From: Verrucomicrobiota bacterium
GTDB taxonomy: Bacteria > Verrucomicrobiota > Verrucomicrobiia > Limisphaerales > JADJPG01
Direction of reading: 5' to 3'
Assembly: GCA_016713365.1 (NCBI GenBank)
Contig: JADJPG010000008.1
Span: 1 to 64,000 of the forward strand
Length of the DNA stretch: 64,000 bases
Position numbers and translations under genes: made by a program. The notes beneath the pieces are model-generated. The model did not search any database and was not told the origin of the DNA. It saw only the letters and a program-made list of their open reading frames with translations. Of the stretch, positions 45,247-53,867 are shown in pieces (the stretch's first letter is position 1; each line of letters opens with the position of its first letter).

Positions 45247-46617
45247 GTGCAACCTGTTCTCGATTACCTGAAGAAGAACGAAGCCCGGTTCATCACCGAG
45301 CTTTGCGACTACCTCCGCTTCCCCAGCGTTTCCGCGCAATCCAAACATACGAAGGATCTCGCGGCGTGTGCCAACTGGCTGGTGAAACGCTGCCGCGACA
45401 TCGGCCTGGAGACGAAGCTCTGTCCGACGGAAGGCAATCCCATCGTGGTCGCGAAGACACCGCGTCGCAAAGGCGCCAAGCGCCCGCATTTCCTGGTCTA
45501 TGGCCATTACGACGTGCAGCCCGCCGAGCCGTTTGAGTTGTGGAAGACGCCGCCGTTCGAGCCGCGCATCGAGAAGGGACGCGTCTATGCGCGCGGTTCC
45601 GTGGACAACAAGGGACAGCACCTCGCGCACTTGAACGCAGTCGAAGCGTATCTCAAGACCGGCACCGAGCTTCCGTGCGACCTCACCTTTGTCATCGAAG
45701 GTGAAGAGGAAGTGGGCAGCAAGAGCCTCGGTGGCTTTCTTAAGAAGAACATCAAGGAGCTGCGTTGCGACGCGGTTGTCATCTCCGACAATGGCCTGCC
45801 GAGCGTTGACCTTCCGGCGCTCACCTACGCGTTGCGCGGCATTCTCGCCGTGGAAGTCATTCTGCACGGACCGTCGCGTGATTTGCATTCTGGCATTTTC
45901 GGTGGCGCGCTGGATAATCCGGCCATGGCGCTCTGCCAGTTGCTCGCGCAACTTCGCGACAAGAACGGCCGCATCGCCATCCCTGGATTCTATGCGGATG
46001 TCACGCCGCTCTCCGCTTACGAGCGCAAGCAGCTCGCGCGGTTGCCGCACAAGGATCGCGAGATGGCCAAGTTCCTCGGTGTGCCGGAGCTCTTCGGCGA
46101 AAAGGGATTCACCGCCACGGAACGCCGGAGCGCGCGGCCGACGATTGAGATCAACGGTCTGACCAGCGGTTACCAAGGTGAAGGCAGCAAGACGATCGTG
46201 CCGTCTTGGGCGCGGGCGAAGCTGACCTTCCGGCTCGTGCCCAATCAGAAGCCGGACAAGATTCGCGACGCGGTCCTCAAGCAGCTGAAGAAGCTTTGCC
46301 CGCCGACGGTGCGCATGGAGATCAAGGCCGGACACGGCGGCGAGCCTTACATCGTCTCGCCCAAGGGCGCGCAGGCGCAGGCGGCGATGCGCGCGTTGAA
46401 GTCGGCGTTCGGTCGCGAGCCGATCCTGATGCGCGAAGGCGGTTCCATCCCGATCGTGAACGACTTCAAGAAACATCTGGGCGCGGACACGCTGCTGCTC
46501 GGCCTGTCGTTGCCCGACGACAATCCGCACTCGCCGAACGAGAAGTTCGACCTCGCGTGTTACACGGCGGGGATGCGAATGGATGCCTGTCTCTGGCAGG
46601 AGCTTTCCACGGTATAA
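45247..46617 (+). CDS. M20-family dipeptidase / metallopeptidase
   Basis: The 456-residue cytoplasmic di-zinc peptidase has HYDVQP (His and catalytic Asp), the metal-bridging Asp in YARGSVDNKGQ, the general-base EGEEEVGS, Asp in VISDNG, and the C-terminal metal His in NPHSPNEKFD. The lid/dimerisation domain with HSGIFGGALDNP sits between. It would remove amino acids from short peptides. The start is GTG at 45247, giving MQPVLDYLKKNE. No partner genes are obvious. Confidence 0.92.
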   Translation: MQPVLDYLKKNEARFITELCDYLRFPSVSAQSKHTKDLAACANWLVKRCRDIGLETKLCPTEGNPIVVAKTPRRKGAKRPHFLVYGHYDVQPAEPFELWKTPPFEPRIEKGRVYARGSVDNKGQHLAHLNAVEAYLKTGTELPCDLTFVIEGEEEVGSKSLGGFLKKNIKELRCDAVVISDNGLPSVDLPALTYALRGILAVEVILHGPSRDLHSGIFGGALDNPAMALCQLLAQLRDKNGRIAIPGFYADVTPLSAYERKQLARLPHKDREMAKFLGVPELFGEKGFTATERRSARPTIEINGLTSGYQGEGSKTIVPSWARAKLTFRLVPNQKPDKIRDAVLKQLKKLCPPTVRMEIKAGHGGEPYIVSPKGAQAQAAMRALKSAFGREPILMREGGSIPIVNDFKKHLGADTLLLGLSLPDDNPHSPNEKFDLACYTAGMRMDACLWQELSTV

Positions 46618-47208
46618 TATCCACTTCCGACTACCGTATTTCTGCTGGCGGGACTAAACGGAGGTTGGTCCCAACTCATGGATTGGGCGCGCATTCGTTG
46701 GGTGAATCCTTCGGGTAAGCATCTCGTACTGATTAATTTGTATATCGCCTGATCGATGGTTTGATCTCCTTTCGAGGTTTCCTGGTGGGGTAGCGTGACG
46801 GTCCGAGAATCTGCTGAAGAAATGTTATTCCGAACTTGAAATTCTGAATCGAAGGAGGTTTACTCTCCGACGCTTCCTTGGCAGATGAGGGCAGGACACC
46901 TCGTAATGAGATGCCTTGCCGATCGCCTGTTTCTTGTTCGCAAGACGGTCAGGCGGAAGAATCAGATAATCAGAAGAAATCAGTAGGTTCGCATCGCGGT
47001 CAGGAATGCGAGTGGTGATAGAAGCGAATGACGGGGCGCGAAACCGGGCCTCAGCGTTTGCCAAATCATTCAACCCGTGTTCCATTAGTAGCATCCCAGA
47101 GATGTATCTCGAACTGGATGTTGAACCGGTGTTCAGGTGGCACGAATGCGGCTAAATTAATTTCGGTTTCACCTGTTTGAGAGACAACCAGTAAACGAAC
47201 AACACACG
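46618..47208. other. 591-bp intergenic region, more AT-rich than surroundings
   Basis: No convincing gene: the one open frame (minus, about 89 codons) has no family signature or start signal. It probably holds the promoter of the secreted protein that follows, but I cannot point to a clear -35/-10 pair. It marks the start of a compositionally different stretch reaching to about 51.5 kb. Confidence 0.5.
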
Positions 47209-49209
47209 ATGTATATGCGAAATGCATGTTTGAAAGCCCTCACCCTCGCCCTAGCTGTGATTGGCTGGGCCACCTCGACAAATCAGGCGCAAGCGCAACT
47301 GTTTACCACCCTCATCGATTTTAATTCCACTTGGAAATACGACCGGTCCGGCAATGATTTGGGCACGGCGTGGAGGGCCAACACTTACAACGATACTTCG
47401 TGGCAGTCAGGCCCTGGATTGTTGGGTTTTGAGGAAGGCGCCGCAATCCCGCCTATCAGGCGACGGCTCCCCTCTGGATTCGGAACTACCTTTCCCGGTC
47501 CGTTGTCACAAGTCGTCACAACCTATTACTTTCGCGCTACGTTCAACTTCTCTGGATCGACCAACGTTCCTGGATTTGCCCTTTATGCGACGAACTTGGT
47601 AGATGACGGATGCGCGATTTACCTGAACGGCAGGTTGGCGGGTGGTGTTCGCATGCCCGCGACCTTTAACGCGGCGACGTTGTTCACCGGACCGGCTGCG
47701 GAAGGTCAGCGCGATGTGGTCAATCTCACCAACTTCCTTAGGAACGGACAAAACACCATTGCGGTCGAGGTTCATCAATCGAGCGCGACCAGCTCCGATG
47801 TAGTGTTGGGAATGAAGCTTGTCGCCATTACCCCTCAAGCCTTGATCATTACCAATCAACCCCAAAGCCAAACCGTTTCGGCTGGCGATCCTGTCACCTT
47901 CACAGTTAGTGTTCAAGGCGGTCCCGTCATCTATCGATGGCAAAAAGACGGAGCAAATCTGAATTCGACGAGTAACACCCTCACCATTGCTTCTGCTCAG
48001 CTTGCGAATGCCGGGAATTACCGGGTGAGCGTGTCGAATACGGTGAATGCGGTGACAAGCTCCGTGGCTGTATTGACCGTAAGTGCGGATACCGAAGGCC
48101 CTAAGGTTGCCAGAGCCGTAGTGGATAACGGATTCGGATCGAACAGCGTTAACGTAGTTTTCGACGAGGCGCTCAATTCCACTAGTGCCCGCACGATTGG
48201 CAATTATCGTCTCGTTCCGGTTGGCAATACCAATGTCTCGATTCAAATTACCAACATCCTCTATAGCACTGCCTTGGGTGCGCTTCTTCAGGTGAGCAAT
48301 ACAGATCTGAACTGGAATCCTCGCGGGAGCTATTTCTTGGTACTCAATCGAATTGCGGATAGCAAGGGAAACAACATTGCTCCGTTCACCCGAGTCCCGG
48401 TTTCCATTCAGATTACGACGAACCTGACTCAGATGTCTGACACATGGAACTATTACGACTTCAACTTCTTCGATCCCAACGGAATCAATATTTATACCAA
48501 TACGGTGAATCCTTGGTACGGCACCAATTACGTCATTGATGTAAACTGGGGCACTGGTCAGGGCATCTTCTACTTTGATCCTAACGCGCAAGGACTTGTT
48601 TGTGCCGGGGATACCTATGCACGCCAGATTTCTGTTCAAGATGAACCCACGTTGTTCCGCAGAACCTTCAACATGCCGGCGGGTTTCGGAACGAACGGAA
48701 GCTTCCGCCTCCGATATGTCGTGGACGATGGCATGGTCGTCTATTTGAACGGTGTTGAAATCCACCGCTACAATATGCCTGCTGGTCCGCTGACTTATTT
48801 GTCCAAGGCGCTGACGACTTTTAATCCTGTGACCTGCGTGACAAACGTGACGGTTCCTGTTTCCGGGCTTAAAACTGGCACGAACGTGCTCGCTGCGGCT
48901 GTTTATCAAGCTGCTGCATCTGAGTTCGATACGATCTTCGGCTTGGAAATGGATGGCGTTTTCCTCAGCACTCCGACGATGCCAATCTTGGAACCGGCTA
49001 CTAATCAGTTGCGGCTCACCTACAGTTACACCCGAGGGACTCGGAACTTGGTGGTGTCGTGGCCAACTAATTTCAATGGTTACAGCTTGGTAGCGAAATC
49101 CGCGCTTGGAACCGACACTCAATGGATCCAAGTAAGCGACCAATCCAACCCTTATACCAACAGCGTTCCGACCAACGGCTTCCGCTTCTTTAATATCAAA
49201 AAGCTGTAG
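47209..49209 (+). CDS. Secreted beta-sandwich / Ig-domain protein
   Basis: The 666-residue protein has a signal peptide ending NQAQAQ. It contains two related galactose-binding-like beta-sandwich domains (about 35-210 and 410-590), both with the pattern YYFRATF / FRRTFN ... VDDGCAIYLNG / VDDGMVVYLNG, separated by an Ig domain (YRWQKDGANLN) and a SbsA-type Ig domain (VNVVFDEAL). The tail ends GFRFFNIKKL, a variant of the shared C-terminal module. Codon use is clearly less GC-rich than in neighbours and is shared with the two prepilin-like genes downstream. It probably acts outside the cell in binding or adhesion; no enzyme motif is visible. Confidence 0.82.
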   Translation: MYMRNACLKALTLALAVIGWATSTNQAQAQLFTTLIDFNSTWKYDRSGNDLGTAWRANTYNDTSWQSGPGLLGFEEGAAIPPIRRRLPSGFGTTFPGPLSQVVTTYYFRATFNFSGSTNVPGFALYATNLVDDGCAIYLNGRLAGGVRMPATFNAATLFTGPAAEGQRDVVNLTNFLRNGQNTIAVEVHQSSATSSDVVLGMKLVAITPQALIITNQPQSQTVSAGDPVTFTVSVQGGPVIYRWQKDGANLNSTSNTLTIASAQLANAGNYRVSVSNTVNAVTSSVAVLTVSADTEGPKVARAVVDNGFGSNSVNVVFDEALNSTSARTIGNYRLVPVGNTNVSIQITNILYSTALGALLQVSNTDLNWNPRGSYFLVLNRIADSKGNNIAPFTRVPVSIQITTNLTQMSDTWNYYDFNFFDPNGINIYTNTVNPWYGTNYVIDVNWGTGQGIFYFDPNAQGLVCAGDTYARQISVQDEPTLFRRTFNMPAGFGTNGSFRLRYVVDDGMVVYLNGVEIHRYNMPAGPLTYLSKALTTFNPVTCVTNVTVPVSGLKTGTNVLAAAVYQAAASEFDTIFGLEMDGVFLSTPTMPILEPATNQLRLTYSYTRGTRNLVVSWPTNFNGYSLVAKSALGTDTQWIQVSDQSNPYTNSVPTNGFRFFNIKKL

Positions 49210-49242
49210 AGTTCAAATCTATCGGAACCTTCCCCAGAGCAG

Positions 49243-49273
49243 AGGGGTGGCGAAAGCCACCCCTATCTCATTT
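49243..49273 (+). terminator. Terminator hairpin after the secreted protein gene
   Basis: AGGGGTGGC pairs perfectly with GCCACCCCT around a GAAA tetraloop, 34 bp past the stop. The T-tract after it is weak. Confidence 0.65.
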
Positions 49274-49741
49274 CAACGCGTCCAGAAGCTAGTTCCGGCG
49301 CGGGTGTGGTCGACGAAGCCGCGAAACGACCTAGGCTGGCGCGGTTTAAAGGGATGCGCTGACCACATCAGCTGAAGAATGTGGTCAAGTCACATTGCTC
49401 GCCGAGGCTCACTCGCTGACGTAGTGTCTTTTCGCCAAACACTGGTGCGGCGTGGTGTGGTGCTGGCAACTATCTGCGCTGTCGACTTCCTCAATTCGCG
49501 GGACACGTTCGTCTCAGGGTACCGGTTCGACCATCGAGACTCTCCTCTGGCCGACCTTTTCCAGTGGGTGGCTGCAACGCGGAATAAACTTCGAATAATG
49601 CAGGATATTTGGAAGCGTTGAATCCGCGCATAATGCGTGAAATTTTTACAAATCCCCTCAAAGCCCTAAAAAAACGTGTGTGTATGCGAGGAAACTCAAC
49701 GCACCTTACCGTGGCACCTCTGTTGCTTAGTTCAAACAGAG
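49274..49741. other. Non-coding region before the first prepilin-like gene
   Basis: No supported gene; an 80-codon frame at 49379 lacks any family feature. It contains an 8-bp inverted repeat, GACCACAT ... ATGTGGTC (49361-49386, 10-bp spacer), that could be an operator or RNA hairpin. An A-rich run precedes the candidate promoter. Confidence 0.45.
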
Positions 49742-49771
49742 TTGACACTCGGAATCGACGTAAAGTAAAAA
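49742..49771 (+). promoter_or_regulatory. Sigma-70-like promoter of the first prepilin-like gene
   Basis: A perfect -35 TTGACA (49742-49747) is followed after 18 bp by TAAAAA (49766-49771), a 4/6 match to the -10 consensus. It lies 36 bp before the ATG. Confidence 0.5.
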
Positions 49772-49807
49772 CATGACCGTTCCCAGAACGGATAAAGACA
49801 CGAAATT

Positions 49808-50506
49808 ATGAACCAACCTCGCATCGCCCGTAAAAGCGCCTTCACGCTGATCGAACTGCTCGTCGTGATCGCCATTATCGCCATCCTCGCCGGTCTCCTC
49901 TTGCCTGCACTGGCCAAGGCTAAAGCCAAAGCCCAGCGCATTACTTGCGTAAGCAATCTCAAGCAAATCGGATTGGCCTTCCGCATGTGGTCGAATGATC
50001 ACTCTGAACGTTTTCCCTTTGAAGTTGCTCCTGCTCAGGACGGCAGTGCGGGTCTCACGGTCCTGAGTCACTTCCGTGCTATCTCCAATGAGCTCAATAC
50101 TCCCAAGGTTTTGGCCTGTGGTAGTGACCCGTCACGCACTCGCGCCATCAATTTTGATGTGAACGCTGCGACTCCGCTGAACAATCAGACGACCCAGATC
50201 AGCTATTTCGTCGGAACCAACGCTAGCGAAGTATTTCCGCAGACCTTGCTCACTGGCGATCGCAACGTGAAGCAAACGGCCGCTGGAACGACAGGGATTA
50301 CCACAGCTAGTGCTACATTCACACTCAATACTGCTCAGGGAACTGCGGATACTGGGTGGGCTTCTGATATGCACCAGAATGCCGGTAACATTGGCTTGGC
50401 CGACGGAAGCGCCCAGCAGGCAACTCCTCAAGTCCTGCAGAAGCAGATGGGTTCCCATATGATCTCTCAGGGAACAACTACGATGATTCTGGTGTTCCCG
50501 AATTAA
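49808..50506 (+). CDS. Prepilin-like (type II secretion/pseudopilin N-terminal) protein
   Basis: The 232-residue protein starts with a short basic leader and the prepilin-peptidase motif KSAFTLIELLVVIAIIAIL, where cleavage would fall before Phe and Glu5 is present. PVC-type ALAKAKAKAQRITCVSNLKQIGLAF follows. The C-terminal part with GNIGLADGSAQ is the HNGGANVLFADGS-like motif of PVC prepilin-domain proteins. Such proteins exist in many copies in Verrucomicrobia and Planctomycetes and are probably surface or envelope pilin-like proteins of unknown role. It has its own promoter and a strong terminator at 50538. Confidence 0.9.
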   Translation: MNQPRIARKSAFTLIELLVVIAIIAILAGLLLPALAKAKAKAQRITCVSNLKQIGLAFRMWSNDHSERFPFEVAPAQDGSAGLTVLSHFRAISNELNTPKVLACGSDPSRTRAINFDVNAATPLNNQTTQISYFVGTNASEVFPQTLLTGDRNVKQTAAGTTGITTASATFTLNTAQGTADTGWASDMHQNAGNIGLADGSAQQATPQVLQKQMGSHMISQGTTTMILVFPN

Positions 50507-50537
50507 GTTCGCATCCCAGATTCGACCTTTCACAATT

Positions 50538-50569
50538 AAGGGCAGTCTCCTGAGACTGCCCTTTTTCTT
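50538..50569 (+). terminator. Rho-independent terminator after the first prepilin-like gene
   Basis: AAGGGCAGTCT pairs with AGACTGCCCTT around a 4-nt loop and is followed by TTTCTT. It begins about 31 bp past the stop. Confidence 0.9.
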
Positions 50570-50668
50570 GGGAATAGGTCGTGAATCTTTTCGTCACACA
50601 GACGTAGAGTTCGGACTAGGCTACGCAGGCGCGCGGCAAACATTAATCCAATGACCGGCAAACAAATA

Positions 50669-50697
50669 TTGACACAACATTTCGAGGTTTTTAACCT
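50669..50697 (+). promoter_or_regulatory. Candidate promoter of the second prepilin-like gene
   Basis: A perfect -35 TTGACA (50669-50674) lies with a 17-bp spacer before a weak -10 TAACCT. The gene starts at 50720. The same -35 element stands before the first prepilin-like gene, which supports its use. Confidence 0.4.
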
Positions 50698-50719
50698 CTC
50701 CAAACTCAAGCCAAACTAT

Positions 50720-51479
50720 ATGAAACGCCCAATTATTAAAGACCGTAGTGGGTTCACCTTGATTGAACTCCTAGTCGTAATCGCGATCATCGCTATTCTT
50801 GCCGGGTTGCTGTTGCCCGCTTTGGCCAAGGCCAAGTCGAAAGCGACACTGACTGTCTCCGTTAACAATCTCAAGCAAATGGCACTGGGTGTGGTGAGTT
50901 GGGCCAACGACGCGGAGCAATCGACCACTCCGTGGCGTTCTGCCATTGGATCGCAGAAAGCCAATCCAGCTCTCGCCAACAACATTTTCTGGAACTACCT
51001 CTTCATCTCAAACGAGCTCGTGAATCCAAAGATCCTTGCTTGCGGTGCGGATAAGCAGGCCAAGCCAGCCGACAACTGGGGAATCAATGAGGGTGGTCTG
51101 ATGAATGCCAACTACCGCAATGAGTCCTGCAGCTATTTCATCGGCTTGGACGCCGGTGTGAAAAGCGGTGGTGCCGCAATTCCTTTCGAGCTCGCTCAAG
51201 AGCACGTCATCTTCGGCGATCGTAACATGGACGCAACGGCGGGGTACGAGTGTTGGTTGCTCTTCTGGCATTACGCCGGTCGGCGGCATTAATGGTAGTC
51301 CATATCCTGCTTCGAAGTGGAACGTGCGACCGAACTATGGCCACGGTAACGTCGGTGCCGTTTCACTTCTTGATGGAAGTGTACAGAAGGCGAGTCGCAC
51401 TGAGCTAAATGACTATTTGGCCAAGGGCGATGACGGCGGAAGCGTTCACATGCAGTATCCGCGTCCTCCCAATCTCTGA
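50720..51479 (+). pseudogene. Second prepilin-like protein, frameshifted near its end
   Basis: The leader MKRPIIKDRSGFTLIELL and the following helix are nearly the same as in the preceding gene (VVIAIIAILAGLLLPALAKAK). The frame breaks in a GGGG run near 51242: as written it ends at 51292 (…WHYAGRRH). Removing one G gives ATAGTSVGCSSGITPVGG and continues to NYGHGNVGAVSLLDGSVQ and a natural stop at 51479, just before the terminator. The full protein would have about 252 residues. An upstream ATG at 50651 would place the start before the promoter, so 50720 is preferred. A homopolymer sequencing error is quite possible. Confidence 0.78.
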
Positions 51480-51504
51480 CCTCAACGGCAGTTGATTTTT
51501 TTCC

Positions 51505-51538
51505 AAGGCGCACTCGTTTGAGTGCGCCTTTTTGTTTT
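51505..51538 (+). terminator. Rho-independent terminator after the second prepilin-like gene
   Basis: AAGGCGCACTC pairs with GAGTGCGCCTT around GTTT and is followed by TTTGTTTTG. It supports 51479 as the true end of the frameshifted gene. Confidence 0.9.
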
Positions 51539-51601
51539 GCCTCAAGCTCGTCGGTGCGCGCCGTCGGCTGCCGCGTCTCCTTGTATCTGCCGAAAAGGTC
51601 G

Positions 51602-52774
51602 TCAATCCAATCCCCGAGCCACGCCTTCCGCCAGTGCTTGTCGATATTCCGGGGTGGCGATCCGTCGGGCTTCGCCGGTGTTCGAGAGATATCCCCCTTC
51701 TACCAATACCGCCGGCCGGTTCTGATATCGCAACACCGCCATAAAGCGCGCCCGGCGGACGCCGCGATCAACGGCGCCAGTGGAACGCAGCAGGGAACTG
51801 TGGAGACGGGAGGCGAGTTGGACATTTTCTTGATCGAACAGGTTGTTCGGATGCGCCTGGCGAACGTCATCCTCGTCGTCCCGGACGAGATTGGATGGCA
51901 GCCCCGTTGGCGTCAGGCAGTATGTTTCCAAACCGGTGAGGTCGCGATTTGGAACTCCGGAATTGAAATGGAGACTGAGGAAAACGTCCGCCTTTACCCG
52001 GTCGGCGATGGCAACCCGATCGGCGAGGGACAACTCGGTGTCGTTCGTGCGGGTCATCACGACATTCCATCCGCGAGCGGTGAGCAACGGCGCGAGACAG
52101 CAAGCCCAGTCCAACGTGAAATACTTCTCGTGGTCATGCCCGATGCAGCTGAGCGCGCCGCTATCGCGCCCTCCGTGACCGGCATCGATGACGATCGTGC
52201 GGTTGGTCTGGGGCAATCGATAGACCGAGTCGACCATGACTTGCAGGGTCTTCTGCGCATCGAGCGAGTGGATGTAGGGGAAGCCCCGGATCAATCTCGG
52301 CGCGAACCCGAGCCCGAGCTGCATGCCGGCGATGTTGACCGACTGACTGCCGATCTTGACGAGGACAAGCCCGTTACTGGATTGAAGTTGGTAGAGCGGC
52401 TCTTTCCCGCCCGCCAGCAGTTGGGGCTTGGGTAACCCGTTGAATCGTCCCCAGCTCTCGAGCGGCACCCACGCATTGAACCAGTCGGCGGGCCAGGGAC
52501 GTCCGTTGATGGTCGGACTCTCTCGGGGTACCGGCGCCGTTACGGTCGGAAGCGCGGAAGGTGAAACGATGGTACTGCTATTTGGAGGCGGACGTTGTGG
52601 TGGCGGCAGCGTCAACGGAGCTGCGGGTGCCACTGTCATGGGCTCCGGCAGCGACGTGGTCGTGAGCGAAGTCGAAGGGTTGACGGGACGCTCTGAAGTC
52701 GTCTGGCAGCCCGCGAACGCGAGCGCCGCACATCCCACCACAATCCATTCACGAATTCGCAACACGCAATACAT
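51602..52774 (-). CDS. N-acetylmuramoyl-L-alanine amidase (Amidase_3), lipoprotein
   Basis: The 390-residue protein has a lipoprotein signal ending LAFAGC (Cys23). A Pro/Thr/Ser-rich linker and a short AMIN-like stretch lead to the zinc amidase domain (about 190-390): IVIDAGHGGRDSGA (zinc His), Glu in HDHEKYFTLD, SLHFNS (zinc His) and catalytic Glu in VLVEGGYLSN. It cleaves the amide bond between MurNAc and the stem peptide, in the periplasm, for cell division or wall turnover. The gene is divergent from the mqnP operon, with about 180 bp between. Confidence 0.93.
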   Translation of the reverse strand: MYCVLRIREWIVVGCAALAFAGCQTTSERPVNPSTSLTTTSLPEPMTVAPAAPLTLPPPQRPPPNSSTIVSPSALPTVTAPVPRESPTINGRPWPADWFNAWVPLESWGRFNGLPKPQLLAGGKEPLYQLQSSNGLVLVKIGSQSVNIAGMQLGLGFAPRLIRGFPYIHSLDAQKTLQVMVDSVYRLPQTNRTIVIDAGHGGRDSGALSCIGHDHEKYFTLDWACCLAPLLTARGWNVVMTRTNDTELSLADRVAIADRVKADVFLSLHFNSGVPNRDLTGLETYCLTPTGLPSNLVRDDEDDVRQAHPNNLFDQENVQLASRLHSSLLRSTGAVDRGVRRARFMAVLRYQNRPAVLVEGGYLSNTGEARRIATPEYRQALAEGVARGLD

Positions 52775-52955
52775 CTGGCTGAGAGCTCCGCCCGAAACAA
52801 GTCAGTTGTCTCACGGACGACGAATTCCTCCCACGCGCGAACATCGATCGGGCTTGCTCCGCCCAAATATCCGCCGCCATAGTTTGATTCATGAAACGGG
52901 TAACTTTCCTGGGGCGGTTCAACGCTCCGACGCGCCACGCTGCGCCTGATGGCGA

Positions 52956-53867
52956 ATGCTGAACGTGATTCGCAAATGGGGTGAATTCGTCAAGTTCTCC
53001 CACACCATCTTCGCCCTGCCATTCGCCCTGGCGGCCATGGCCATTGCTGCGCGGGAAAATCGCGGCTGGCCCGGCCTGAAAACATTCCTGCTCATCCTGG
53101 CGGCGATGGTTTGCGCCCGGACCTGCGCCATGGCCTTCAATCGCATCGTCGATCGAAAGTTCGATGCGGCGAACCCCCGCACGGCCATGCGCCATCTCCC
53201 CGCTGGCCAGATCAGCCTCGCGAGCGCCTGGACGCTGTGCGTGATGAGCGCTGCCGGTTTGATTGCCGCGAGCTGGTTTCTGAATCCCCTCTGTTTCTAC
53301 CTTTCGCCCGTGGCGCTGTTCGTCGTGTGCTTCTATTCGCTGACGAAACGGTTTACCGACTACACCCACGTCTGGCTTGGCATCGCGCTGGCGCTGGCGC
53401 CGATCGGCGCGTGGCTGGCGGTGACGGGCAGCCTTCACTTTTCGCCGGTCCTTGGCCCGTCGACGGCGCTCGTTCCGCTCCTGCTCGCGATCTGCGTGGT
53501 GTTCTGGCTGATCGGCTTCGACATCATCTATGCCTTGCAGGATTACGAGTTCGACCGCCGGCAGAAGCTCCATTCCCTGGTCGTGGCCTGGGGCCCGCAG
53601 AATGCGCTCACCGCCGCGTTCATCTCCCACATGTTCATGTGGGGACTGCTCGTTGTCTTCGGTTTGCTTTGCCGGTTCCGGGTGGCATACTTCTGCGGCC
53701 TGATTTTCATCCTCGGCTGCCTCGTGCTGGAGCACTGGCTGGCGCGCCGGCGAAGCCTGAAGTGGATCAACACCGCCTTCTTCAAGCTCAACGCAGTCGT
53801 CAGCACCGTTTTCCTCCTCGTGACGCTGGCGGAGGTGGTCTTTCCGAACTTCAGGGTGATGAAATGA
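52956..53867 (+). CDS. mqnP: UbiA-family prenyltransferase of the futalosine menaquinone pathway
   Basis: The 303-residue membrane protein has eight to nine helices and both Asp-rich prenyl-diphosphate sites of UbiA enzymes: NRIVDRKFDAANPRT (about residue 64) and DIIYALQDYEFDRRQ (about 185). It would attach the polyprenyl chain to the 1,4-dihydroxy-6-naphthoate-type ring at the inner membrane. Its stop overlaps the mqnE start (ATGA), and mqnA follows, so the futalosine-pathway assignment rests on context. Confidence 0.9.
   Translation: MLNVIRKWGEFVKFSHTIFALPFALAAMAIAARENRGWPGLKTFLLILAAMVCARTCAMAFNRIVDRKFDAANPRTAMRHLPAGQISLASAWTLCVMSAAGLIAASWFLNPLCFYLSPVALFVVCFYSLTKRFTDYTHVWLGIALALAPIGAWLAVTGSLHFSPVLGPSTALVPLLLAICVVFWLIGFDIIYALQDYEFDRRQKLHSLVVAWGPQNALTAAFISHMFMWGLLVVFGLLCRFRVAYFCGLIFILGCLVLEHWLARRRSLKWINTAFFKLNAVVSTVFLLVTLAEVVFPNFRVMK

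Noticed and set aside
46825..47094. 89-codon minus-strand frame in the intergenic region
   Set aside because: No family resemblance or start signal.
49379..49621. 80-codon plus-strand frame before the first prepilin-like gene
   Set aside because: No domain or ribosome-binding site; probably chance.
53111..53863. In-frame extension upstream of mqnE
   Set aside because: It overlaps mqnP in another frame; MqnE homology starts at 53864.
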